From Arachidicoccus rhizosphaerae (lineage in GTDB: Bacteria > Bacteroidota > Bacteroidia > Chitinophagales > Chitinophagaceae): DNA of 64,000 bases. The notes beneath the pieces are model-generated. The model worked only from the letters and a program-made list of their open reading frames with translations. It was not told the DNA's origin and did no database searches. Both the position numbers and the translations under genes were made by a program. The stretch lies in assembly GCF_900107765.1 (NCBI RefSeq), contig NZ_FNQY01000004.1, forward strand, positions 124,001-188,000, given 5' to 3'. Below, piece after piece: positions 11,201 to 19,781 of the stretch. Each line of letters starts with the position of its first letter. Within the stretch, counting starts at the first letter, position 1.

Positions 11201-11470
11201 TTTAACCTCAAAGCCGACATAACTGACCGTTATCTGGGTTGCCGTGTCAGGAATGTTCAAGGAGAATTTACCTGCCCTGTCCGTGAGCATTCCCGCCTTG
11301 GTTCCGGTAGCCTGCACGGAAGCCCCCTGAATGGGTTCGCTGGTGGCTTCATCTTGTACCACCCCTTTAATTTCCTTTTGATTTTGCGCTTTTACCGCTC
11401 CAAGCAGCATAAACAGGCATGCAATGGGCAGAAGCGACCTCTTTTTTTTCAAACAACTTTTTCTGTTCAT
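8231..11470 (-). CDS. SusC/RagA TonB-dependent outer-membrane transporter
   Basis: A 1079-residue TonB-dependent transporter that imports oligosaccharides with its SusD partner. I start it at the ATG at 11468-11470, which gives a signal peptide ending in GAVKAQ; an in-frame extension of 17 codons lacks signal character. Domain order: carboxypeptidase-regulatory-like beta-sandwich (about residues 35-110, [19 protein letters not shown]), plug domain (about 120-240, with [34 protein letters not shown] and [33 protein letters not shown]), then a beta-barrel to the C-terminal FGVSVQF. No N-terminal STN or anti-sigma-interacting domain is present, so regulation is probably not through an ECF/anti-sigma pair. 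The GntR-type regulator upstream is the likely controller. Confidence 0.95.
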   Translation of the reverse strand: [1079 protein letters not shown]

Positions 11471-11967
11471 AGGGTCAAATAATAATGGATGAGAAAATAG
11501 AATTTCGAAAAGCAACAACAAACACCCTTAAATTGTTAAGAGTACAATAAAGATAGGGCAATTAGTGTTAATTTTAACAATATTTGACAAATAAACAACC
11601 GATTGTAATTTTTTGCATTAACAAAATAAATAATATCATTAACGGGTTACTGACTATTACTTTTCACTAAAAGCGCTGAGGATGATATAGGGCAGCCATT
11701 GGTAGCCATGGCTGATTTTTTCATGGCAAAAAAAACAGCAAAAATTAGCCGAGTTATATTTTACATTTTTTTTTAAATAAAATCCGGAATTTGCAAAATT
11801 TGCATGGAGTTTTCAGGCATTTTTACCTTCCATAAGCGTTTTGATGACAATAGCAATCTTACCGGCAGATTAACTGCTGAAACTGAGCTCACAGAACTAC
11901 TTTACGGCTACCGATATAATCCCCGCAATAAAAATCTTCCTTTGCTTTTTATCCGTCCGGTTAATTG
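11471..11967. other. Intergenic region upstream of SusC, with palindrome
   Basis: A 497-base AT-rich stretch with no credible gene. It should hold the SusC promoter (minus strand). The nearest match to the -7 consensus on that strand is 7 of 8 bases (complement of CAAAATAA at about 11620-11627) without a good -33. An inverted repeat TGTTAA-TT-TTAACA lies at 11566-11579, 96 bases before the SusC start, and CATTAAC occurs twice nearby (around 11607 and 11637). These TTAAC-type words are candidate regulator sites. Nothing else is recognised. Confidence 0.4.
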
Positions 11968-14589
11968 TTATTCCCCTACCAGGATGCTCGCTCTTTGTTC
12001 CTCCATTCCTGCGGCCTGCATATCCAGTTCAATATGTCCTTTATTGACTTTAGGTTCAATAAAGGCCACCAGCTTTCCTTTCCAGGTACCCATTATGTGC
12101 CCTTTTAGAGAACGGCTTCCGGCCTGATATCCGTTACTTAATCCTACCAGCGATGCAGGACCTTTAATGGAAAATTCAATCTCCCGGTCATCACTGGTAA
12201 CAAGAACCCCGTTTTCATCCGTCAGCCTGATGGTAACAAAAATCAAATCGCCCGTAATACCTCTGAAAAATGCCTGATCCACGCTAACGGCAAGGCGGGT
12301 GGCGCCACCTGCTGTTTTGACTTCCTCGGTCAATACCGTCTGACCTTCTTTTTTAGATACCACCTCAAGTTTGCCGGCCTTATACGGCACGCGCCAGCAT
12401 ACATGCAGGGGGCTGTCTCCGGGTTTGCCATCTCCTTTACTGCGCTTTCCCAGGGAAACACCGTTAAGCAGTAGCTCCACACTGTCCGCCTGACTATAAT
12501 ATGCCCAGACACTGATTGTATCTCCCGCATTCCAGTTCCATTCAGGGAACACATGTAAAACAGGCTTTGCCGCCCACTCACTTTGGTACATAAAATAAAC
12601 ATCCTTATGCAGTCCTGCCATATCCACAATGCCAGAGTAAGCGCTTCTGGCAGGAAAGGGATAGGGTAAGTGCCCACCCATATAATCAAAAGCCGTCCAG
12701 ACAAAACTACCGGCTATAAAGTCTCTGTTTTTTACATCGAGCAGCGCCTGCTCATGCGTTTCCCCCCAGGGCGCAGCATATAAATCATAGGCGCTGACAG
12801 CCCAGTTTGTTCCTGTTGTATCCGCATATGATTCATTAGCGCTGGCCGGTAAATACATAGTAGAATCCGGAATAAGGGCTGTATAGGAACCTCTTGATTC
12901 TAATGCACCGGCTACTTCGGTTGCAATAAATGATTGACCCGGGTAAAAACGGGGCAAAGAATCATAAAGCCTGCTATGGTAATTAAAGCCCAATACGTCC
13001 AAAAGACCGGAGCGCGCCAGTTTATTTTCTTCAGGCATCATATTATTCATGGCAGCGGTTATCATCCGGGTACTGTCCAGACTTCTGATAACCCGGATCA
13101 TGGCCGCAGCCATTTTAACCCCTAGCGTATCATTTTCCAGATTGCCGGTATTGCCTAAAGACCAGATAAATACACTGGGGTGATAACGATCTCTTTTAAT
13201 TAAATCAGAAAGTTGCCCTAGAAAGCTCCAGGTTTCAATGGAGTCTTTGGAAATTGTAGCGGCAAGCGCCTTCCAGTTGTCAAAAGTTTCGTCCATGACT
13301 AAAAAACCCATGGAATCACATAAAGAAAGTAATTCCGGAGCTGGCGTCTGATGGATGGTTCTGATGGCATTACAGCCCATATCTTTCAACATCTTGAGCT
13401 GCCTTGTCATCGCACTGTAATTATAGGCGGTCCCCAGCGGTCCCCAATCCCCCGTCATGCACACACCTTTGACTGCAGTAGGAACCCCATTTAAAATAAA
13501 TCCTTTAGAGGAATCAAACTGTATATCCCTAAAACCCAGTGGTTTTCGGATACGGTCTATTACATGACTACCTTGTCTGAGTTCCACTTCCCAGGTATAT
13601 AAATAAGGCTCGTCCGGAGACCAGAGCTTCAGATCCCTGACTTTAAGCTGCCATTTTACATGCTGGCGACCCCTGGTAGGTTTTACAGAGCCGGTTTTCT
13701 GCGCCACCTGAAAATTATTGGCATCGTAAATGGTCGTCTTAATCTGTATTCTAAGACCCAGCCGCTGCTGCTGACTTTCCAGCTCCTTTTTCTCATATTT
13801 ATCCGTTACCTCTTCAATGGGCGGCATCCCCATATTATCAATGACCAAATCCTGATTTAAAACAGCAGTTGCATCTCCTATCCTATTGGAAGGGACGGAA
13901 TCATTTCTATGGGGCATCAGAATGCTGGCTGCATAATTACTTTCGACTTCGTCCACTGTTATGGGCATTTTTTTTATCAGCCAGACATTGCGGTTGATCC
14001 CGGATCCGGTATACCAGTCTGCGGCCGGCTGCGACCGGTTATCTACCCTTACCACTAGCACATTGGAGCGGTCGTCAAAATGCAGGTACTTACTCAAATC
14101 ATAGGTGACACCAATATCGCCGGCCGGTTGATTACCGAGCCTGTGTCCGTTTATCCAGACCGTGCTGTTACGATATATTCCTTCAAATTCAATAAAAATA
14201 TGCTTATACCTGTCGGAGCTGGGAAGATTGAACGTCTTTCGATACCAGCCTATCCCGACAGGTAAGGCATGCCCCCCGTTTTTTTCCAGATTCTGCCTGG
14301 AGAATTTTCCATAAATGCTCCAGTCGTGAGGCAACATAATATTATACCAACGGGACGTATCAATCAGACCATTCATGGGCAGCTGTCCACTGATAAATAC
14401 CTGTGTGCTGTCCAGCTGCCCTCTGTGAAAAGTCCACCTTTGATTAAAACTGATTTTTTCCGTTCCGATACTATGGCCAAAATCATGAGAAGTACAGCCA
14501 CTCATAATGAGGAGTATAACACAGATACAAAATACATATAAAGCACCTGTGCCCCTGCCTCTTAAACAAGCAGACCGTAAGGCGGACAT
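11968..14589 (-). CDS. GH2-family lipoprotein lacking the acid/base glutamate
   Basis: An 873-residue GH2-clan protein (jelly-roll sugar-binding domain about residues 40-210, Ig-like domain, TIM barrel about 340-640, C-terminal Ig-like domains). The ATG at 14587-14589 gives a lipoprotein signal ending LLIMSGC; an ATG at 14626-14628 is an alternative start. It is a paralogue of the GH2 protein at 42142-44724: both share TAYNYSAM, RQLK, MGCNAIRT and LCDSMGFLVMDE. In the paralogue the acid/base motif reads WSIGNE. Here it reads WSLGNT, with threonine 481 (codon at 13147-13149) in place of glutamate. The nucleophile glutamate is kept (E558 in FIATEVAG), and HNPP has become HQTP. GH2 retaining enzymes need both glutamates, so this protein is either inactive, uses another residue, or works as a binding protein. 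It lies between the GntR gene and SusC. Confidence 0.85.
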   Translation of the reverse strand: MSALRSACLRGRGTGALYVFCICVILLIMSGCTSHDFGHSIGTEKISFNQRWTFHRGQLDSTQVFISGQLPMNGLIDTSRWYNIMLPHDWSIYGKFSRQNLEKNGGHALPVGIGWYRKTFNLPSSDRYKHIFIEFEGIYRNSTVWINGHRLGNQPAGDIGVTYDLSKYLHFDDRSNVLVVRVDNRSQPAADWYTGSGINRNVWLIKKMPITVDEVESNYAASILMPHRNDSVPSNRIGDATAVLNQDLVIDNMGMPPIEEVTDKYEKKELESQQQRLGLRIQIKTTIYDANNFQVAQKTGSVKPTRGRQHVKWQLKVRDLKLWSPDEPYLYTWEVELRQGSHVIDRIRKPLGFRDIQFDSSKGFILNGVPTAVKGVCMTGDWGPLGTAYNYSAMTRQLKMLKDMGCNAIRTIHQTPAPELLSLCDSMGFLVMDETFDNWKALAATISKDSIETWSFLGQLSDLIKRDRYHPSVFIWSLGNTGNLENDTLGVKMAAAMIRVIRSLDSTRMITAAMNNMMPEENKLARSGLLDVLGFNYHSRLYDSLPRFYPGQSFIATEVAGALESRGSYTALIPDSTMYLPASANESYADTTGTNWAVSAYDLYAAPWGETHEQALLDVKNRDFIAGSFVWTAFDYMGGHLPYPFPARSAYSGIVDMAGLHKDVYFMYQSEWAAKPVLHVFPEWNWNAGDTISVWAYYSQADSVELLLNGVSLGKRSKGDGKPGDSPLHVCWRVPYKAGKLEVVSKKEGQTVLTEEVKTAGGATRLAVSVDQAFFRGITGDLIFVTIRLTDENGVLVTSDDREIEFSIKGPASLVGLSNGYQAGSRSLKGHIMGTWKGKLVAFIEPKVNKGHIELDMQAAGMEEQRASILVGE

Positions 14590-14778
14590 ATGCTTGAGAA
14601 ACCCTCTTATATAAAAAAATATTGGCATATTATTTAAACGCTCATGTTGGAAAAGCAGCAGGAGCCGACAATGGAAGTCCCTGCCTGCTACAAAAATATA
14701 AAAAAACAGGCAGGATAAAGGCAGCCTTTCAGGTAATGATACCAATACCGGGATTCCGGCAAACAACAGACAACTACA

Positions 14779-15807
14779 TTAAAGAGAGTCTCTTAAATGC
14801 GTCTTAAAAGGAATCGGGATCAACGCTTTCTTTCCTTTAGAAATCAGTGCAGCCGCTTCCCTGCCCATTGCAATAAAATCAGTAGAAATTGTGGTGATCC
14901 CACTTAAAATGATTCGTTTAATAGGTGTTTCATTGTAAGAGATAACTCCGATATCTTTACCGGTACTCAGCTGACGGTCTTTGATGATCTCTATGAGTTT
15001 TACCAGATCATCTTCCATTACCGTTATAAAAACATCCCCTACCGCGATTTGAACAGACCCTGTATCCGGGACGATGGCATAGTCAAATAACATCTCTTCA
15101 CAAAAGCGTTTAAATCCTCCGATAATTTCTCTGGGATAATAACTTTTGCCCGGGAAGATGAGCACCAGACGCTGATAACTCCTTAGCCGGTGATTGGCAG
15201 CCTGCAGGGCTCCATAAATATCCTCTTCAAACCGCTCGTATACGGCACTATAACCCATTTCCGGTTCCATGAATGACATTTTCTTATCCAGCAGGATCAG
15301 TTTATCCTTAGGAATCTGGTCAATCAGTTCTCTTACGGGTGGAGCTTCCTCCAGAAAATGGGTAATTAATACGTAATGCGTGTATTGATCCAGCCTTTCC
15401 AATAATATCTTTTTGAAAAGATTGAAGTCGTTGTTATAAATATAAAAATCAATTTGTGTATCGGGGTCCAGTGCGGCTACAAAAGCATCATAAATAATTT
15501 TTTTATGCGCACTTAACTTATTGAACAGTAAAAGTATCTTATGGCGCTTTTTCTGCACCATGGCATTGATAAAATAACCCTTTCCAGGCACAGAATCCAA
15601 CACCCCCAGTTTTTTTAAATGCCGGTAGGCCTTTTCTGCCGTGTCTCTGGAAATTTCCAGAGAAGCACTGATCTCATTAATGGAAGGTAATAGATCATCC
15701 TTTTTAAGCTCACCTGTTTCAACCGCAGATAAAATACTACTGGCCAGTTGCGTATACTTCGGGGTAGCAGAATAAGAATCTATTTCAATTATTTCAAATA
15801 TATTCAC
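14779..15807 (-). CDS. GntR-family regulator with periplasmic-binding-like sensor domain
   Basis: A 342-residue transcription factor. Residues about 14-80 form a GntR winged helix (PKYTQLASSILSAVETGEL, then LLPSINEISASLEISRDTAEKAYRHLKKLGVL and PGKGYFI). Residues about 88-340 look like a LacI/PBP1-type sugar-sensor domain, ending with the usual TTISTDFIAMGREAAALI segment. Such fused regulators respond to sugars or oligosaccharides in Bacteroidota utilisation loci. It is the first gene of the minus-strand block GntR-GH2-SusC-SusD-GH29 and the likely regulator of that locus. The gap to the next start is 149-189 bases, depending on the GH2 start chosen. The inducer is unknown. Confidence 0.88.
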   Translation of the reverse strand: MNIFEIIEIDSYSATPKYTQLASSILSAVETGELKKDDLLPSINEISASLEISRDTAEKAYRHLKKLGVLDSVPGKGYFINAMVQKKRHKILLLFNKLSAHKKIIYDAFVAALDPDTQIDFYIYNNDFNLFKKILLERLDQYTHYVLITHFLEEAPPVRELIDQIPKDKLILLDKKMSFMEPEMGYSAVYERFEEDIYGALQAANHRLRSYQRLVLIFPGKSYYPREIIGGFKRFCEEMLFDYAIVPDTGSVQIAVGDVFITVMEDDLVKLIEIIKDRQLSTGKDIGVISYNETPIKRIILSGITTISTDFIAMGREAAALISKGKKALIPIPFKTHLRDSL

Positions 15808-15919
15808 AGTTACATCAATTCATTTTTTGTCAAATACCTGAAGGAGGCGATAATTCCAAAAATAATAAATATTTGTGGCTATTGGCGCATAAAAATAAAA
15901 CCGGCATATACCCGCAGCT

Positions 15920-16939
15920 TTAGTTCGCCGCAGCGGCCAGTATACGAATCTGAGCCAATACCTGTTCTCGTTTAACAGGGTATGCGGCTCCATTCCTAAT
16001 AGTCTGATTAACAGCTTCAAATAAGCCAAGATAATTAGAATCATTTTCTGCTATAGAGATGGCAGGCTGCACTTCATCTCCTGCTTTAGTATATAATCCG
16101 GCCAGCGCCTCCGGCGGATGTCCATATCCGGGATCCACCGGTTTTACTCCGGCTTTTAACTGATCTTCCTGTACGTCACTTCGCATTTTTTCAAAAGAAC
16201 CTTTGTCCCCGTATAGCCTAAAAGCGGGGGGTTGCCTGGCTGTTACAAGACTTGCTGCCACGTAGACTTCCAGGTTACCCGGATAGCTTAACTGAATGCT
16301 GCAAAAATCATTTACCCGGCTTTCGGGTCTTAAATTTAAAAGGCGCTTATAATACCGGTCCGGCACGCCAAATAAGGCGATGGCCTGATCCAGCACATGA
16401 GGAATCAAATCGTATTGGATGCCACTGGCATCAATAGGCATCTCCTTAAACTTCTTCGGACTTAATGTCAAATTATAACGGTCAAACCTGAAATGAGCTT
16501 CGTGAATATGTCCTAAATGCTGTCCGGCGACCATAGCCAGAACACTCTGGTAATCACTGTCCCATCGGCGGTTCTGATAAAACAGCACTTGTCTGCCTAC
16601 CTGATCGGCCAGTGCAAAAAGGGCTTCCAGCTCTTCAGGCCTGCTGGTCACCGGCTTTTCCACCAGCGCATGTTTACCCGCCTCCAGCACCGCTTTGGTC
16701 TGCTCAAAATGAAGGTTATTGGGCGTATTTACAATCACCAGCTCAATTGCCGGATCTGCCAGCAACTGCTCCATAGTATCGAAACTTTTAACCCCCGGAT
16801 AATCAGTAGCTGCAGTTTTTGAATGGCGTTCCAAAACTGCATAAAGTTCAAAACCCTCATGTGCCTTTACAAAAGGCGCATGAAAGATTTTACCGGACAT
16901 ACCGTATGCGAGCAGGGCTGTTTTAATTTGATTTGACAT
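15920..16939 (-). CDS. Gfo/Idh/MocA oxidoreductase, YdgJ-like
   Basis: A 339-residue cytoplasmic NAD(P)-dependent oxidoreductase. The N-terminal Rossmann fold shows LLAYGMSGKIFHAPF (residues 9-23), the family EKP motif is intact (E94, K95, P96 in ALVEKPVTS), and the NRRWDSDY stretch near residue 123 resembles E. coli YdgJ and its relatives. An H-x-x-D pattern (PHVLD, about residue 180) fits the active-site His/Asp. The substrate is not predictable; family members oxidise sugars, inositols or sugar acids. It sits upstream of the GntR gene on the same strand with a 112-base gap, and divergent to the MFS gene, so it may be an independent transcript. Confidence 0.88.
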   Translation of the reverse strand: MSNQIKTALLAYGMSGKIFHAPFVKAHEGFELYAVLERHSKTAATDYPGVKSFDTMEQLLADPAIELVIVNTPNNLHFEQTKAVLEAGKHALVEKPVTSRPEELEALFALADQVGRQVLFYQNRRWDSDYQSVLAMVAGQHLGHIHEAHFRFDRYNLTLSPKKFKEMPIDASGIQYDLIPHVLDQAIALFGVPDRYYKRLLNLRPESRVNDFCSIQLSYPGNLEVYVAASLVTARQPPAFRLYGDKGSFEKMRSDVQEDQLKAGVKPVDPGYGHPPEALAGLYTKAGDEVQPAISIAENDSNYLGLFEAVNQTIRNGAAYPVKREQVLAQIRILAAAAN

Positions 16940-17130
16940 TTTCCTGTTTTTTACCTTCTAACCCATTTATTAACAGCAGATTAGAACTGTGTGAAAATCA
17001 TTTTTGCAATTCATGCAATTTAATAAAAATCAGACAATTATGCTTCAGTAAAACGCTTAAATATGCTTAAAAATGCACCCGGTGTAAAATCAGGGTCCTT
17101 ATATTAAATTTTATAAAAATACTTACGGGC

Positions 17131-17159
17131 GTTACAACGAGAACTTGGTTGTAACTTTG
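17131..17159 (+). promoter_or_regulatory. MFS promoter with overlapping palindromic operator
   Basis: The intergenic stretch 16940-17240 holds an inverted repeat GTTACAAC-N9-GTTGTAAC (17131-17138 and 17148-17155). Its right arm overlaps a Bacteroidota -7 element TAACTTTG (17152-17159). A repressor bound there would block RNA polymerase. The MFS start codon is 81 bases further on. No regulator gene of the usual efflux-repressor type is adjacent, so the binding protein is unknown. The -33 element is weak. Confidence 0.6.
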
Positions 17160-17240
17160 CTGCTTATTATTTGTGTCAAATCAACAAGAATAAAAATAAA
17201 GAGATAGTCCGGCACAAATCTGCGAAAAAATATTTTTCCT

Positions 17241-18422
17241 ATGGAAAATAAAAAATTATTAACCCTTACACTCGGAGGCCTGAGTATTGGTACTACGGAA
17301 TTTATTATGATGGGAATTTTACCCCAGGTAGCTGGTGACTTTAAAATCTCTATTCCGGAGGCTGGCCATTTTATTGCCGCCTATGCCCTGGGCGTCGTCA
17401 TCGGAGCTCCGCTATTTGCTATTATAGGATCTAAACTGGCACCTAAAAAATTGCTTTTGATACTTATGGCGATTTTTACGGTTTTTAACGGACTTACGGC
17501 CTTATCCACAGGCCATGCCATGATGGTGTTTACGCGTCTGATGAGCGGGCTGCCCCACGGTGCTTTTTTCGGTGTTGGTTCCGTCGTGGCTGCCAGACTG
17601 GCCACGCGGGGAAAAGAGGCCGCCGCCATGTCCATCATGTTTGCCGGTCTCACCATAGCAAATATTATTATGGTGCCCGTAGGCACCTATATCGGCATAC
17701 ATTCCAGTTGGCGATATATTTTCGGATTAATCGCCTTGCTGGGCTTTCTGACTTTTATTTTTATAGCCAAAGTACTTCCTGATCTGCCGGCTAACAAAAA
17801 CGGTTCCATAGAAAAAGAGCTGGGAATCTTTAAAAAGCCTATGGTGTGGGTCATGATTTTAATCACTGCCATCGGAACGGGTGGCTTATTTGCCTGGATT
17901 AGTTATATCTCTCCTATGCTCACCAGTATCACCCATTTTAAAGCAACTGCCGTACCCTACATTATGATTGTAGCAGGAGTCGGAATGTTTGCGGGTAATA
18001 TTCTGGGGGGAAAACTGGCCGATAAACTAGCGCCGGCGAGTGCGCTTTTGATTTGTCTGTTAAGCGTCACCACCAGCCTGCTGCTTGATTATTTTTTTGC
18101 ATCTAATCAATTATTAACCCTGGTAGGCACCTTTTTAACCGGCGCCTCTTCCTTTGCCCTGATCGCTCCTATTCAGATATTAATGATCAGAATCGCTTCG
18201 GAAGCGGAAATTCTGGGTGCATCCGCCACACAGGCGGCATTTAATATCGGCAATGCTATCGGCGCATTTGCCGGTGGCCTGCCCATAGCTGCAGGATTTG
18301 GTTATAGCTCTCCAATCCTTGTGGGTATTTTAATGGTCGTCATCGGCATAGGCCTGACCATGCTACTGATTCAGATGCAGCAAAAAGACCTGAAAGCCAG
18401 TGTCTGCACAGCCAAGTGCTAG
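17241..18422 (+). CDS. MFS transporter, AraJ/DHA1-like efflux permease
   Basis: A 393-residue major facilitator of the DHA1 drug/sugar efflux type, with about 12 hydrophobic helices. Signatures: GTTEFIMMGILPQVAGDF in helix 1, the motif A-like loop after helix 2 (GSKLAPKK), SGLPHGAFFGVGSVVAARLA in helix 4, and NIGNAIGAFAGG in helix 11. AraJ-, PbuE- and Bmr-like members export arabinose-like sugars, purines or drugs. It is divergent from the YdgJ-like oxidoreductase, and its promoter carries a palindromic operator. It converges on the DUF4421 gene with 7 bases between the stops. The substrate is unknown. Confidence 0.88.
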   Translation: MENKKLLTLTLGGLSIGTTEFIMMGILPQVAGDFKISIPEAGHFIAAYALGVVIGAPLFAIIGSKLAPKKLLLILMAIFTVFNGLTALSTGHAMMVFTRLMSGLPHGAFFGVGSVVAARLATRGKEAAAMSIMFAGLTIANIIMVPVGTYIGIHSSWRYIFGLIALLGFLTFIFIAKVLPDLPANKNGSIEKELGIFKKPMVWVMILITAIGTGGLFAWISYISPMLTSITHFKATAVPYIMIVAGVGMFAGNILGGKLADKLAPASALLICLLSVTTSLLLDYFFASNQLLTLVGTFLTGASSFALIAPIQILMIRIASEAEILGASATQAAFNIGNAIGAFAGGLPIAAGFGYSSPILVGILMVVIGIGLTMLLIQMQQKDLKASVCTAKC

Positions 18423-18429
18423 CTGGTCA

Positions 18430-19569
18430 TTATTTTCCCTGGAGTTTTTTTACTTTATCCTCCACTTTGTCAAGCTGTTGATCCACAGGATTTAAAATCT
18501 TGGATCTGACTTTATGCCCGACATTAAACCGTCTGGCAATCGTAATTCTGAACTGCTGATTAAAATTATTATAATTACTGCCTGACAGGGCGCTGTGCGC
18601 GGGGATGCTGTTATTGAATAAGGAGGCAACAATATTGGTACGACGGCTATTATAGCCAAGGCTGATCCGGTAACTAACATTCGGAGACAAGGCATTTACG
18701 CTCTTAAAATCTTTGCCCTGATACTCTCTTGTAGTGGCATAATCTATTATAGCGGTGACGCCTCCTGATGCAAAAAAATGCTTTTTAAATACATAAGTAT
18801 AGGCATATCCCACACCGGCTCCTATCCTGAAAAAACGGATATTATCCACACCGGCTTGCGGATAATTGGCCGCCAGAGCAGCAGGTACCAGGGCGCTGTC
18901 GCCCTTAGTGTTTCCATAATAAAGTTCTCCACCTAATAGTAAAGTCCCTGCAGATTTTACCTGCCATTCATTTTGTGTCATCACTGCTCTATAGGAAAAC
19001 CGGTCAGAATTTAAAATCCGCCAGAAGTCAATTCCCGCCAGTGTACTTTTAATATCAGGCCTGAGATAATATTGCCCCGCCGAATTATATACCTCCTGCG
19101 GGTTTAAGTACATCCCTTTAAAATGCTGATACACAAAATCATACACCCACTGCTCTTTATATAACGAGGTCTGCAGCGACAATGAATGCGTTTTCCCTTT
19201 ATCCTTATCCGTTCCCAGCACCTTAAAGGAGGCATTCAGCGTCAGGTAGCGATAACTGACACCCAGGCCCAGTCCTTTTGAATTATTGGGTTTATAATCA
19301 AAAGATTTTTGCCCAGGCGCTCTGAGCGTTAATCCTGTATTGGCACGGGTATAATAGAGCCGCCCCGTAATATCATGTCCATAGGCTTTTATATAACTGG
19401 TGTCCCGCTGATCATGGGAGTGCCCCAGTCGGCTCCATATTGCGGAGACTGGGTGACTGTCCTTGGCCAGGCTGTCTTGGCCCAGGCATTCAATCGTCCA
19501 CAGGGAACCTGCAAGCAGCATCAAAATGAACCGCCCGGCATAAATCCTGCGTCTGGTTTTGTATTTCAT
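18430..19569 (-). CDS. DUF4421 outer-membrane beta-barrel protein
   Basis: A 379-residue protein with an N-terminal signal peptide (hydrophobic core about residues 13-25, cleavage near CLGQ). The rest has alternating short beta-strand patterns (for example GLGLGVSYRYLTLNASFKV and FFRIGAGVGYAYTYVF), typical of an outer-membrane barrel. The pattern fits the uncharacterised Bacteroidota family DUF4421. The C-terminal 35 residues are charged and helical (PVDQQLDKVEDKVKKLQGK), an unusual tail for a barrel and perhaps a short coiled coil in the periplasm. The gene is convergent with the MFS gene. Function is unknown. Confidence 0.75.
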   Translation of the reverse strand: MKYKTRRRIYAGRFILMLLAGSLWTIECLGQDSLAKDSHPVSAIWSRLGHSHDQRDTSYIKAYGHDITGRLYYTRANTGLTLRAPGQKSFDYKPNNSKGLGLGVSYRYLTLNASFKVLGTDKDKGKTHSLSLQTSLYKEQWVYDFVYQHFKGMYLNPQEVYNSAGQYYLRPDIKSTLAGIDFWRILNSDRFSYRAVMTQNEWQVKSAGTLLLGGELYYGNTKGDSALVPAALAANYPQAGVDNIRFFRIGAGVGYAYTYVFKKHFFASGGVTAIIDYATTREYQGKDFKSVNALSPNVSYRISLGYNSRRTNIVASLFNNSIPAHSALSGSNYNNFNQQFRITIARRFNVGHKVRSKILNPVDQQLDKVEDKVKKLQGK

Positions 19570-19781
19570 GTTAATTATTACTAAAAGGGTGTTGCTTTAA
19601 GGTAAATGTGAAGTTCGGCCATCCCACTTGAAACAGCAAATATTTTTAAAGCGCCGGATAATACCAGGCCCGGTAAAGGTGAAAAACGAAATATATTTTT
19701 TATATTCATACATCCTTATTTTTCTACAGAACCTAAACCTCATAAACGATGCGACAATCACTGACGCTAAAAAATACAACT

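Noticed and set aside
11804-12127. Plus-strand open frame crossing the end of the GH2 gene
   Set aside because: It overlaps the 3' end of a real gene on the other strand and shows no domain.
14680-14714. Hairpin CCTGCCTG/CAGGCAGG between the GntR and GH2 genes as a terminator
   Set aside because: The T/A-rich stretch lies in the 19-base loop, not after the stem, so it does not fit an intrinsic terminator on either strand.
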